In this document: positions 24,159 to 32,496 of the stretch, piece by piece
Layout: each line of letters opens with the position of its first letter
Numbering within the stretch: position 1 is the stretch's first letter
DNA from: Candidatus Rifleibacteriota bacterium
GTDB taxonomy: Bacteria; Riflebacteria; Ozemobacteria; Ozemobacterales; Ozemobacteraceae
DNA: 35,701 nt
Reading direction: 5' to 3'
Assembly: GCA_022704885.1 (NCBI GenBank)
Contig: JAKJFO010000022.1
Coordinates: forward strand, 1-35,701
Program-made: the position numbers and the translations under genes
The notes under the pieces: model-generated
What the model saw: the letters and a program-made list of their open reading frames with translations, nothing else
Database searches by the model: none
What the model was told of the DNA's origin: nothing

Positions 24159-25988
24159 TCAGTTTTTGTCTTTGTCGTCGCCGGAAATTGGCGGAAACGG
24201 CTGTGAGGAAGGTTTTTCGGAGTCGCTGCTATTGACCGGCGGATATGGTTGAGAAGATGGCTGCTCAGGGTCCTTGTGAGCCATGACCGGCGGGAATGGC
24301 TGGCTTTCAAGTTTCTTTTCTTCTTTGATTTCGTGGGCGGCCATCGGTGGATAAGGCTGACCTTCGAGCTCATGCAAAATTTCAGCTGGATCCTTTACTT
24401 CGGTACCGTCGTCGATCAGAATCATATCATCAGTGTCTTCGACTTTCTCGAAATACTGGAAAAGCTTGCGGTCGAAGGCCTTGAGAAATGCTTCGACGCA
24501 GACGGGGTCGAATTGTTTGCCTGAGAACTTTTTGAGTTCTCCGACTGCGGTTTTTACAGTCAGACCCTTGCGATAAGGGCGATTGGTAGTCATCGCGTCA
24601 AAGGCATCGGCAACGCAGATTATTCGGCCGGCGAGCGGTATGTCTTCACCGGTCAGGTGATCAGGATAGCCCCGGCCGTCATAATACTCATGGTGGTGAA
24701 GTACCCCTGGAATCTTGTCGGCGAGAAAATCTACCGGTCGCAGAATCTTGGCGCCGATTGCGGGGTGTTTTTTGATGATGGCATATTCTTCATCGGTGAG
24801 TCGGCCAGGTTTTCTGATGATGCTGTCTTTGATACCGATCTTGCCGACGTCGTGCAGAAGGCCGGCGTAGCGTATATCTTCGACTTCTTTGGGCGACAGA
24901 TTCATTTCTTCGGCAATCGCTACCGAATACTGGGTAACACGCCGCGAATGGCCCTGAGTATATGGGTCTTTGGCATCGATCGCAGTTGCAAGAACTTCGA
25001 TCGTCGACAGATATACCTTTTGAATATTTTCATAGAGACGGGCGTTTTCGATCGACGACACGGCCTGATTCGCCATATTCTCAAGCATTTCGAGGTCATG
25101 ATCGTTAAACGGAATCGTGCCGGTGCGGTTAAGAACCTGAAGAACGCCAATGACCCGGTCTTTGAGTCGCATCGGAACACAGATCATCGAACGTGTGACG
25201 AATCCCGACTTTTTGTCGGCGCCCTTGAAAAATCTCGGGTCTTTTTCGGTATCAGGCACGATGATCGGCTTGTTATTCTGGGCACACCAGCCGGCGAGGC
25301 CGGTACCCATAGGTAGTCTGATTTCCTGCAGCTTGGCGCCGACGTTGGGATCTCCAGATACTATGTGAAAATACAGTTCGTTCGTCTGCTCATCGATAAG
25401 ATAAACAGTAGAGGTTTCGCAGCGCATGACCTTGGTGGCCGTGCTCATGATCTTGGTCAGCAGCTCACGCAGATCGAGGGTCGAACTGACGACCCGGCCA
25501 ACTTCGAGCAGTGCGCCCATTTCTTCCATGCGCAGCTGAACGAGTTCGACTTCGAGGAAAGTGTTTATGGAAGTAGTCGCCAGCTCACGAAATGCAGCTG
25601 CCGACGCCGTGAATTCAGTTTCGTATTCTGGCATGATCAGCATGCCAAGAACGTCATCATCAGAGCCGAGGGGCGTCAGATGGTGGGTTGCGCCATCTTC
25701 GTCGGCAACCGCCCGTCCGATGATTTTGCCACGCTCAAGTTTTTCGCGGGTAAAGGCTACGCAGTGGCAGCCAAGAGTCTTGTCACTGAAACCATCGTTG
25801 TATCTGATTCTGGTCAGCTGAGCCGAGGGGTCGTAAAAAATGACGCCCAGAGCTGGTTTTCCGAATAATTCTTTGGAGGTGCGGCTGAGCACACGCAGAA
25901 TGCCGTCGGTATTCTTTCCGTGCGAAAGAATCTGTTTCTGCGCTTCATACAGCAACTGCTGATGCGATGCTGACAATATTTCAGCCAC
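24159..25988 (-). CDS. GAF-GAF-HD-GYP cyclic di-GMP phosphodiesterase with QPYPP-repeat tail
   Basis: Residues 20-150 form a divergent GAF domain and 165-320 a clear second GAF (GTGLAGWCAQNNKPIIVPDT). The HD-GYP domain spans about 325-510, with HD at 379-380 in LLHDVGKIG, HHHEYYDGRGYP at 431-442 and DAFDAMTTNRPYR at 461-473. All are family signature residues, so it should hydrolyse c-di-GMP (or a related dinucleotide). The tail (520-609) is acidic, Pro-rich and repetitive, with QPYPP or QPFPP at 544, 563, 580 and 596. There is no membrane segment, so it is cytoplasmic. The start is a GTG at 25988 with AAGGAG 13 bases upstream; an in-frame stop just upstream excludes longer forms. Confidence 0.93.
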   Translation of the reverse strand: MAEILSASHQQLLYEAQKQILSHGKNTDGILRVLSRTSKELFGKPALGVIFYDPSAQLTRIRYNDGFSDKTLGCHCVAFTREKLERGKIIGRAVADEDGATHHLTPLGSDDDVLGMLIMPEYETEFTASAAAFRELATTSINTFLEVELVQLRMEEMGALLEVGRVVSSTLDLRELLTKIMSTATKVMRCETSTVYLIDEQTNELYFHIVSGDPNVGAKLQEIRLPMGTGLAGWCAQNNKPIIVPDTEKDPRFFKGADKKSGFVTRSMICVPMRLKDRVIGVLQVLNRTGTIPFNDHDLEMLENMANQAVSSIENARLYENIQKVYLSTIEVLATAIDAKDPYTQGHSRRVTQYSVAIAEEMNLSPKEVEDIRYAGLLHDVGKIGIKDSIIRKPGRLTDEEYAIIKKHPAIGAKILRPVDFLADKIPGVLHHHEYYDGRGYPDHLTGEDIPLAGRIICVADAFDAMTTNRPYRKGLTVKTAVGELKKFSGKQFDPVCVEAFLKAFDRKLFQYFEKVEDTDDMILIDDGTEVKDPAEILHELEGQPYPPMAAHEIKEEKKLESQPFPPVMAHKDPEQPSSQPYPPVNSSDSEKPSSQPFPPISGDDKDKN

Positions 25989-26001
25989 TTTTACCGGTTA
26001 A

Positions 26002-26048
26002 CTCCTTATAATTTATTAAACAATCTTCACTGTGGAACGATCTGTCAA
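26002..26048 (-). promoter_or_regulatory. Ribosome site and possible -35 for the HD-GYP gene
   Basis: On the minus strand, AAGGAG (26007-26002) lies 13 bases before the GTG start, a long spacing that still decides the start because no other codon fits. A perfect TTGACA (26048-26043) overlaps the end of the upstream gene. The -10 at 17-18 bases (GATTGT or ATTGTT) is poor, so the promoter is uncertain. Confidence 0.35.
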
Positions 26049-26830
26049 AATTCAAACCTGTTACATATAAATTTTTGCGCTTTTCCTTCACTGTCAAGCC
26101 ATAATAAAGTGCAATCACAACTCCATGCTCCCCAGCCGGGCTGGGGCGATACCGGCAGCCGTTCGATTCTTCGCTTCCACCAGATATCCGGGGCAAGACC
26201 GCCGATCGAAGACCGGCAGGCTACGTTTCCCGTTTCGGGCTGATAAAATGAACCTTCTGTCATGATTTCGCAGGCTGACGACATGGCGCCGCTGCCACTG
26301 CCAAACCAGTATAGCTGATGCCCTGATTGTCCGTATTTCCATGCCAGAGCCCTTTTGTAGTCAAAGTCGTTGCCGTGTACATTTATTAATACGGGGAATC
26401 TGTCGCTTTTGTTCCTTAAAAATTCCTCAAATGCCACGTAAGCCGGCTCAACTGGGATTCTTCCGCTGCCGTCAAGAAGGCTGACAATCCATACCGACTC
26501 AGAATGCCGGTCAAGAAGCAGCGCACCCTGACCCGGAGAATTTGCCGGCAGATTCAAAGGCCTCACCATTGGCCAGTTCCCCGACTCTACAAGCGTGCGG
26601 GCGGCTCCCCTGGCGATAGCCTGTTCGCCAGGAAAAATCAGATCTATTCCACTTTCAAAGAGCTGCTCGACCTGCGCATCAAGCCTTCCGGCATTGGCAA
26701 ACAGGCCGCTCGCGTTGCACAGAACAACGCAACCGCTGCCAGCCATAGCCCTGACGGCATCGACAAGCTTGCGAAGCTGCTGTGAAGCAACTTCGTGCTG
26801 AAACACGCCCAAAAAAGCAAAGACTGGCAT
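26045..26830 (-). CDS. YmdB-family metallophosphoesterase-like protein with most metal ligands lost
   Basis: The 261 residues follow the YmdB (TIGR00282) family from end to end. FESGIDLIFPGEQAI aligns with the family's QSGADAITMGNHTWD. MVRPLNLPANSPGQG aligns with LVRPANFPEGTPGKG. VLINVHGNDFDYKRALAWKYGQSG aligns in place with the segment IDFHAEATSEKLALGWY. YWFGSGSGAMS sits where YmdB has the GTHTHVQT ligands. The Glu-Asn pair, the Asn-His pair and the two late histidines are all replaced; one histidine (152) remains. Catalysis on cyclic nucleotides is therefore unlikely, and a binding or regulatory role is inferred. ATG 26830 is preferred over TTG 26836. Neither has a Shine-Dalgarno. Confidence 0.75.
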   Translation of the reverse strand: MPVFAFLGVFQHEVASQQLRKLVDAVRAMAGSGCVVLCNASGLFANAGRLDAQVEQLFESGIDLIFPGEQAIARGAARTLVESGNWPMVRPLNLPANSPGQGALLLDRHSESVWIVSLLDGSGRIPVEPAYVAFEEFLRNKSDRFPVLINVHGNDFDYKRALAWKYGQSGHQLYWFGSGSGAMSSACEIMTEGSFYQPETGNVACRSSIGGLAPDIWWKRRIERLPVSPQPGWGAWSCDCTLLWLDSEGKAQKFICNRFEF

Positions 26831-26844
26831 AAGCAATTTATTTT

Positions 26845-26873
26845 ATCATATAGCCAGTCTGACCACAACAAAA
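26845..26873 (-). promoter_or_regulatory. Candidate promoter for the YmdB-like gene
   Basis: On the minus strand TATGAT (26850-26845) matches five of six -10 bases, with TTTTGT or TTTGTT at 16-17 bases as a weak -35. A start near 26838 would leave about eight bases before the ATG at 26830. The rest of 26837-27010 shows no gene and no clear terminator. Confidence 0.35.
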
Positions 26874-27010
26874 ACCATGGTAATAAAATTATTATTGCAG
26901 CTGGCAAGTTCAAAACAGCCTCAGTCAGCTGAATTGAAAGAGGTCAACAAACCCTGCTCATATTTTCATTGCTCAAAATCAGCATTGAATCTTGATTAAT
27001 CTGCCACTGG

Positions 27011-28519
27011 TCAATAATGACTGATCCAGGAAAAATGCAGACTCTTTTCTTCGATGTTATTGCTGGTAAAAGTTTCGTGCTTTTCGCTGCCCAGCTGAAA
27101 GGCGAGCTCAAGTGAATTCGCCTGCGATAAAGCCTTTTCAACACCTACCCGCCAGTTGTTACGACTGTGGCTGGAGTATAGCTCGTCTTCAAAATCAAGA
27201 TACTCGCGGTCGATAAATTCAGATTTCATCCTGAACTTGACTGTTTCAGTGATCAGATAATCCCAGCCCACGAGTGCACGCAACTCATTTTCGTCGGGGT
27301 ACATAAACCTCTGAACATCATATCGGCGACGTAAACCCGACACCAGCACACTGGCGCGTGACCGCCCAAAAGAGTACAGGCCTTCATATGAAAGCGAATT
27401 GATTCTGAAGTCTTCTTCAGCCGCCGTCTGATGATTATGAAATTCATCGATGAAGGTGAACGTCTGTCTCATGTTCTCTGAATAGTCATAGTCTGCTGCC
27501 AGCGACAGGATATTGGCCGCATAATCGTGCAGAAAATATGCACCAGATTCGCGCTGATAATCGACCTTACGATAAGTATCGCGCAGACGCAGCGTAAGAT
27601 CGTCGGCAATTTCGTATGCGGTCTCGAAACCTCCGGCTGCCTGATTATAACTGTTATCGATGCGGGTACGGTCACGGTTGGAAAAGTCGGCAAAAACCCT
27701 GAGAAACAGGTCGCCGCGGGTTTTTTGCCTGATATATCTGGCGCGCGGATCGTCATCGCGAGGATTCACAACATAATCGGTATAGTAATCTACCGCCCGG
27801 CGGGCTGCCATGCCGTTGGGAAATGAGGCGAAATAGGCGCGCTCGCCACGGGCCGAATTGGCTACAGCTGTATATTTATGCCGGCCAGGAATGAGCGACA
27901 CAATCTCAAAACCGCCGCGGGCTTCCCGATAGTCGGCATCGAGATCTTTTTCGAACAGACGCTCTTCATAACTGCCAAGAAGATTCAGGCAGGTACGCTG
28001 TGAGAACTCATGACTGAGCAGAGCGCTGCCAAGGTTCGATCTGAATCCATAACTTTCGATTTCAGGAATATCGAGATAGCGGTTGTTAAAATCGAACTGA
28101 AAGTAGTCATGATCGCCGGCAGCTATTCCCCAGACCACATTGAGATGGTGGTCGAGCTCACGATATTTGAAAGAAGAGTAGTCGCGGCTGAGCACGTCTT
28201 CTTTGTTGTAATGCAGATAGTTGAGCTGTTCTCTGATATCGAGAAAGTGTGTTTCGCTCAGATCGCCGTTAACTGCCAGAAACAGGTCACTGCGGCTGCC
28301 AAAAAAAGTTCTGTCATACTGGCGTCTGACAATTGCCGGCGTCAACGAAGCCGGATCGTACACGCTCTCATACCAGTCACGCCTGGTGCTGTCGACAACC
28401 GAGCGCGAATCATAATCCAGTTCCAGCTTAAAAACATCGTCGGCAGCACTTACCGGCAGTGCCTGCAAAAGCACAGCCAGCATCATGGCCGTTCGCAACC
28501 ATCTTAGAACTCGTTTCAT
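27011..28519 (-). CDS. Outer-membrane beta-barrel protein (502 aa)
   Basis: A Sec signal peptide ends near SAA at residue 26. The mature protein consists almost wholly of amphipathic strands separated by polar turns, with frequent alternation such as DLTLRLRDTYRKVDYQRES and VKFRMKSEFIDREYLDF. It ends in an aromatic residue (SWISHY) as outer-membrane barrels do. The size suggests about 20 strands or more. I cannot assign it to a transport family; it looks like the generic surface-barrel families of diderm bacteria. It is divergent from the sigma-54 activator, and an unusual inverted-repeat pair lies 32-63 bases upstream of its ATG. The ribosome site is weak (AGAAAG). Confidence 0.82.
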   Translation of the reverse strand: MKRVLRWLRTAMMLAVLLQALPVSAADDVFKLELDYDSRSVVDSTRRDWYESVYDPASLTPAIVRRQYDRTFFGSRSDLFLAVNGDLSETHFLDIREQLNYLHYNKEDVLSRDYSSFKYRELDHHLNVVWGIAAGDHDYFQFDFNNRYLDIPEIESYGFRSNLGSALLSHEFSQRTCLNLLGSYEERLFEKDLDADYREARGGFEIVSLIPGRHKYTAVANSARGERAYFASFPNGMAARRAVDYYTDYVVNPRDDDPRARYIRQKTRGDLFLRVFADFSNRDRTRIDNSYNQAAGGFETAYEIADDLTLRLRDTYRKVDYQRESGAYFLHDYAANILSLAADYDYSENMRQTFTFIDEFHNHQTAAEEDFRINSLSYEGLYSFGRSRASVLVSGLRRRYDVQRFMYPDENELRALVGWDYLITETVKFRMKSEFIDREYLDFEDELYSSHSRNNWRVGVEKALSQANSLELAFQLGSEKHETFTSNNIEEKSLHFSWISHY

Positions 28520-28550
28520 CAGCTGCTTTCTTTCGAATCAGAAACTGACA

Positions 28551-28582
28551 GAATATAGTCTGCCGCATCTATATTCGGCAGA
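28551..28582. promoter_or_regulatory. Two interlocked perfect inverted repeats upstream of the barrel gene
   Basis: GAATATAG (28551-28558) is matched by CTATATTC (28569-28576), and TCTGCCG (28559-28565) is matched by CGGCAGA (28576-28582). The order is A-B-A'-B', so the two pairs interleave. One arm includes TATATT on the minus strand, usable as a -10 for the barrel gene. It could be a double operator site or, if transcribed, an RNA pseudoknot. Confidence 0.6.
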
Positions 28583-28608
28583 AATAAGCAAAGCATGAAC
28601 AGAAAGCA

Positions 28609-28638
28609 TTGAAAATTATCACGAATAAATTGTATATT
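28609..28638 (+). promoter_or_regulatory. Putative promoter of the sigma-54 activator gene
   Basis: TTGAAA (28609-28614), an 18-base spacer, then TATATT (28633-28638). Transcription would begin near 28645, three bases before the ATG at 28648, again giving a nearly leaderless mRNA. The TTG at 28609 is in frame with the gene but is better read as the -35. Confidence 0.5.
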
Positions 28639-28647
28639 CCTGAGAGT

Positions 28648-30075
28648 ATGACTGACACAACCACACAACCGCTATTATTGCTGCCACCCAGCCGCAATCT
28701 TATAATCCGGGAATCGGAAAGCCGTCTTGTAATACAGGATATCCCTGACTGGCTGGCCGACTATTTCGGTCGGCAGACCTCAGAGCTCCTGGGAAAAGAC
28801 TTCGAAGTCATGCTCGAGCAATATCTGCCAGGGTTGAGCGAACTCATTCGCCAGACGGTACAGCAGCAGAAAAACTTTTACGGCTTCAATGCACAGATCA
28901 CCGATAAGAATGGTGACAGTCACCAGTTGCTGATCGATGCGCTGCTTTCGGGCGACAGAAGCAACCAGAATCTGGTCACCATACTGATGCAGGAAATCTC
29001 AGATAAGGCGCCTGCCATTCTCGAAAAGGCGACCTTCTGTGGCCTGGTCGGCACTTCTGAGCCGATGCAACGTGTATTCAACAAGATCAAAATGTATGCA
29101 GCATCGGATGCGACCGTTCTGGTAACCGGAGAAACCGGCGCCGGCAAGGAAGGTATCGCGGCGGCCATTCACAAAATGAGCAACCGCTCGTCAAAGCCTT
29201 TTGTGACCATGAACTGCTCGGCCATTACCGAAACCCTGTTCGAAAGCGAACTGTTCGGCCACGAGAAGGGCTCTTTTACCGGCGCCATGCGCTCACACCG
29301 CGGCCGCTTCGAACGCGCGAACGGCGGCACGCTTTTTCTCGATGAAATCGGTGATTTGCCGGCATTGTCGCAGGCCAAACTGCTGCGTGTCCTCGAAACA
29401 TCACAAATCGAAAGAGTCGGCTCAGAAACACCGATCAAGGTCGACGTGCGGGTGATTGCAGCCACCAATCACAATCTCGAGAAGGCCAGCCAGAACAGCG
29501 GTTTTCGGGCCGACCTTTATTATCGTATCAACGCCCTGCAGATACACGTACCGCCGCTGCGTCAGCGGCCTGACGATATCGAACTGCTGATTCAGCATTT
29601 CATCAAGAATCTCAATCAGAAATACGGGCGCAACGTCTCATGTCTTACCCGCGAAGCGGTGCAGCTGCTCAAACAATATCAGTGGCCCGGCAATGTCAGA
29701 GAGCTGCGCAACCTCATGGAACGCCTTTTTGCCGAAAACCAGACCGATGTGATCGGCCTGCGCGCATTGCGCGAATGGTATGAAGAGCGCATGAACGCGG
29801 CCCAGTATGCTCCCGGCAAAGATTACAGCGACGTCACCATACTGCCATGGCAACAGCCGATACGTCTCGGCATGCCTGAAAATGCCGAATCGATGCCGGC
29901 AAAGCTCAATGGCGAAAAAAAACTCAGCGAAAGCGAACTTCGCCAGGCCTATCAGCTGGCCAACGGCAATATCACCCGCGCGGCCGAACTTCTCGGAATC
30001 CACAAAGCCACCTTTTACCGCACGCTCAAGGCACTCAATCTTGAACGCGAAGATCTGATGCGGGCGGCAGACTGA
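28648..30075 (+). CDS. PAS-AAA+-Fis sigma-54-dependent transcriptional activator
   Basis: Residues 20-125 form a PAS-like sensor. A sigma-54 interaction AAA+ domain follows at about 130-365, with Walker A GETGAGKE (161-168), the sigma-54-contacting loop GSFTGA (208-213; the common variant of GAFTGA), Walker B TLFLDEIG (228-235) and the arginine finger region [12 protein letters not shown]. The C-terminus is a Fis-type helix-turn-helix ([19 protein letters not shown]). It binds an enhancer and drives RpoN polymerase in response to a ligand or redox cue read by PAS. No receiver domain is present. The barrel gene diverges from it, but I find no clear -24/-12 element there, so the target is unknown. 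Confidence 0.93.
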   Translation: MTDTTTQPLLLLPPSRNLIIRESESRLVIQDIPDWLADYFGRQTSELLGKDFEVMLEQYLPGLSELIRQTVQQQKNFYGFNAQITDKNGDSHQLLIDALLSGDRSNQNLVTILMQEISDKAPAILEKATFCGLVGTSEPMQRVFNKIKMYAASDATVLVTGETGAGKEGIAAAIHKMSNRSSKPFVTMNCSAITETLFESELFGHEKGSFTGAMRSHRGRFERANGGTLFLDEIGDLPALSQAKLLRVLETSQIERVGSETPIKVDVRVIAATNHNLEKASQNSGFRADLYYRINALQIHVPPLRQRPDDIELLIQHFIKNLNQKYGRNVSCLTREAVQLLKQYQWPGNVRELRNLMERLFAENQTDVIGLRALREWYEERMNAAQYAPGKDYSDVTILPWQQPIRLGMPENAESMPAKLNGEKKLSESELRQAYQLANGNITRAAELLGIHKATFYRTLKALNLEREDLMRAAD

Positions 30076-30100
30076 AAAACGGCAGTCGCAATCAGCTGCC
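30075..30100 (-). terminator. Weak terminator after the diguanylate cyclase gene
   Basis: On the minus strand GGCAG (30100-30096) pairs with CTGCC (30085-30081) around a ten-base loop, followed by GTTTTT. It spans the stop codon of the cyclase gene and the end of the convergent activator gene. The five-base stem makes it marginal. Confidence 0.35.
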
Positions 30101-32494
30101 TGTCGGCTGCGGGGCTGCAGCCGGCTCTGTAACAGACTCAGAGCCTTCTGTGACCGGTGCATGCTCGACCCGGTTACGGCCATTGCGCTTGCAGATATAC
30201 AGAGCGTCGTCGGCAAATTTTATCAGTTCAAGTGCGGTTTCAGGCTGCAGTCTCGGCATGGTAGAAACGCCCACACTCAAGGTGACCTTGAGATCACCCT
30301 GCGGCCCCTTGAAAACAGCGTTTTCGACGCGCGCCCGCAATCTCTCGGCAAGCAGCATGGCGCCCTCATAGTCGGTTTCTGGCAAAATCACACCAAATTC
30401 TTCGCCGCCGTAACGGGCCGCAATATCGGTATCTCTGGCGCTGTCGCGCACGATTTTCGCAACTTCGCGCAAAACCATATCGCCGGTCTGATGCCCCCAG
30501 GTATCGTTGAATTTTTTAAAATGGTCAATATCGGTCATCATATAGGCAAGAGGTTTACTGTAACGGCGTGCACGTCTGAATTCCTCTTCCATTTTCGCCT
30601 GAAAATGGCGATGAACGACAAGACCGGTCAGGCCATCTATGGTAGCAAGGTTGAATAACCGGGATTTTTCTATAACGACCGCAGCCTGATTCGCCATAGT
30701 CAGGGCTGTCTGCAGATCCTCATCACTGAACGAACCTTCACGCCGGTTGACTATGTTCATGACACCAATTGCGTTATCTTTGATCATCAGCGGCACACAG
30801 ACTATCGAGCGAATGCGTTCGCGGTCTTCATCTCTGAAGGCAAAACTCTTATCTTTACGCACATTCTGTATCAGTCGAGGTTTGCCGCTGTTAAAAACTT
30901 CGCCGGCAATGCCTTTGCCACCTTTGAACTGCTCCCTGAGCTTTTCATCGATGACGATTTCACCTTCGACGCCAAAAACAGCAACGTGCTCGATCAGCTC
31001 TTCGTATTTGTCATCGAGCAGAAACAGCGAACCACGCTCGGCATTCAGCACCTGAACACCGCGGCTCAAGATTGCATCGATCGTCTTGTCAAGGTCACCC
31101 ATATAGCTGACAGCCTGGCTGACTTCGTTGATAATCGCCAGCTCTCTGACCTTGTGTGCCAGTTCATAATTCTTTTCGCGCAACGAAACAAACTGCTGCA
31201 CCAGCCTGGTAAATGCCCATTGAACAGGCAACAGCAGAGAAATCGGCACCATTTCCCAGACAATGTCAAAATTGAACAGAACTATGCAGACAGCACTCCA
31301 CAAGGCTGCGATACCAAGTGTAACGAAATTGGTGATCAGACCATGGCTTTTCCAGAGGAGATAAGCGATTCCCAGAGCGAATACGAAAATGAGCGTTATC
31401 GTCATTTCGACCGTAGAACGATGAAGAAATCTCTGACTCAAAATATTCTGCAACAGGTTGGCATGAATATGAACGCCGGCCAGCTGACCGTAAGGACTGA
31501 ATTTGATGTCTTCAGCCGAATTTCCGGTCGCAGTGGTGCCAATCAGCACCAGACGGTTATTGAAGGTAGCCAGCAGTTTCTCTTTCTGACGAACATCGGT
31601 CTGTTCATCTTTCAGAAGGCGCAATGCCTCAGAATAACTGATCGAAGTAAAATAGTCAGAGCCACCGGCGTAATTGATCAGATAAGACTTAACGCGGTGA
31701 CCGACATTTTCGTAGCGGTCATGAAACGGCAGAAACCTGTTACCCAGCCTTACGCCATAGTTCTCGACGACCGGACGACTGCCAAAATAATCAGCTGCGG
31801 CGGCAAGTCCGAGCACGTAATATTCTTTGCCGCCACTGGTCCGGCTGAGAAGAATCCTGCGAATCACTCCATCCGGATTGCTGATCTGCATCACGTTATC
31901 GCGGTTCTTTTCATTGATTGCCAGATCAATAAAACCCAGAGAGGGCTGTGCCGCCATCAGAATGGCGTTTGGGCGAATCGAAGCATCGAGGGTGACAAAG
32001 TCGCCGGTCTCGTTGTCGAGACCGGTTTCTTCTTTGAGAATAAGCGGCAATGTTACGCGGCCAAAGTCTTTGATACCGTCGGCGAATTTCTGATCATCAG
32101 CCTCGCCATGCAGAGATTCATCGCAAAAAATTAAATCGAAAACCACATTCTTGGCACCGACTTTTTTAAGACCGTTCAGCAGTTCTGCGTGTTTCTGACG
32201 CGGCCAGGGCCATGTTCCGAGTTCTCTGATGCAGTCGTCGGTGATGTTGATCAGCACGACTTCCTTGTAGCCAGACAGAGGCCCGCGCAGATTGAACCTG
32301 AGATCGAGCGCCTTGTTTTCGAGCACCTCAAAAAAGCCATAATAAAAAAGCAGCGAAAAAACAAGAGCGAACAGAAAACCGGCCAGCAGCTCCCAGAGCG
32401 GAATGACTGCCGCCGGCTTCTCAGATGTGAGTCTGATTATTTCGCTCGAGCCCAGAATGCCTTCTGAGCCCGTTGCGCTCGGTTTCTGGCTCAT
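30092..32494 (-). CDS. CHASE2-GAF-GGDEF diguanylate cyclase
   Basis: An N-terminal membrane segment (about 30-52) leads into a periplasmic CHASE2 sensor (about 55-360; RFNLRGP, DLIFCDESLHG, and the family's end region GVHIHANLLQNIL). About three membrane segments follow (about 365-435), then a GAF domain (about 470-625) and a GGDEF domain with active site GGEEF (696-700). An inhibitory I-site RDTD (687-690) lies five residues before it, so c-di-GMP synthesis with product inhibition is expected. A Pro/Ala/Thr-rich tail ends the protein. It starts two bases after the TPR gene stop with no Shine-Dalgarno, so it is probably translationally coupled as the last gene of a four-gene unit. Confidence 0.94.
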   Translation of the reverse strand: MSQKPSATGSEGILGSSEIIRLTSEKPAAVIPLWELLAGFLFALVFSLLFYYGFFEVLENKALDLRFNLRGPLSGYKEVVLINITDDCIRELGTWPWPRQKHAELLNGLKKVGAKNVVFDLIFCDESLHGEADDQKFADGIKDFGRVTLPLILKEETGLDNETGDFVTLDASIRPNAILMAAQPSLGFIDLAINEKNRDNVMQISNPDGVIRRILLSRTSGGKEYYVLGLAAAADYFGSRPVVENYGVRLGNRFLPFHDRYENVGHRVKSYLINYAGGSDYFTSISYSEALRLLKDEQTDVRQKEKLLATFNNRLVLIGTTATGNSAEDIKFSPYGQLAGVHIHANLLQNILSQRFLHRSTVEMTITLIFVFALGIAYLLWKSHGLITNFVTLGIAALWSAVCIVLFNFDIVWEMVPISLLLPVQWAFTRLVQQFVSLREKNYELAHKVRELAIINEVSQAVSYMGDLDKTIDAILSRGVQVLNAERGSLFLLDDKYEELIEHVAVFGVEGEIVIDEKLREQFKGGKGIAGEVFNSGKPRLIQNVRKDKSFAFRDEDRERIRSIVCVPLMIKDNAIGVMNIVNRREGSFSDEDLQTALTMANQAAVVIEKSRLFNLATIDGLTGLVVHRHFQAKMEEEFRRARRYSKPLAYMMTDIDHFKKFNDTWGHQTGDMVLREVAKIVRDSARDTDIAARYGGEEFGVILPETDYEGAMLLAERLRARVENAVFKGPQGDLKVTLSVGVSTMPRLQPETALELIKFADDALYICKRNGRNRVEHAPVTEGSESVTEPAAAPQPTGS

Positions 32495-32496
32495 TA

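Noticed and set aside
28520..28608. Sigma-54 (-24/-12) promoter for the barrel gene
   Set aside because: No GG-N10-GC element with the expected context is found on the minus strand in this interval.
28609..28647. TTG start extending the sigma-54 activator by 13 residues
   Set aside because: The TTG is better explained as part of a TTGAAA -35 with TATATT 18 bases later.
30986..32134. 382-codon plus-strand frame
   Set aside because: Antisense to the CHASE2-GAF-GGDEF gene, without ribosome site or domain.
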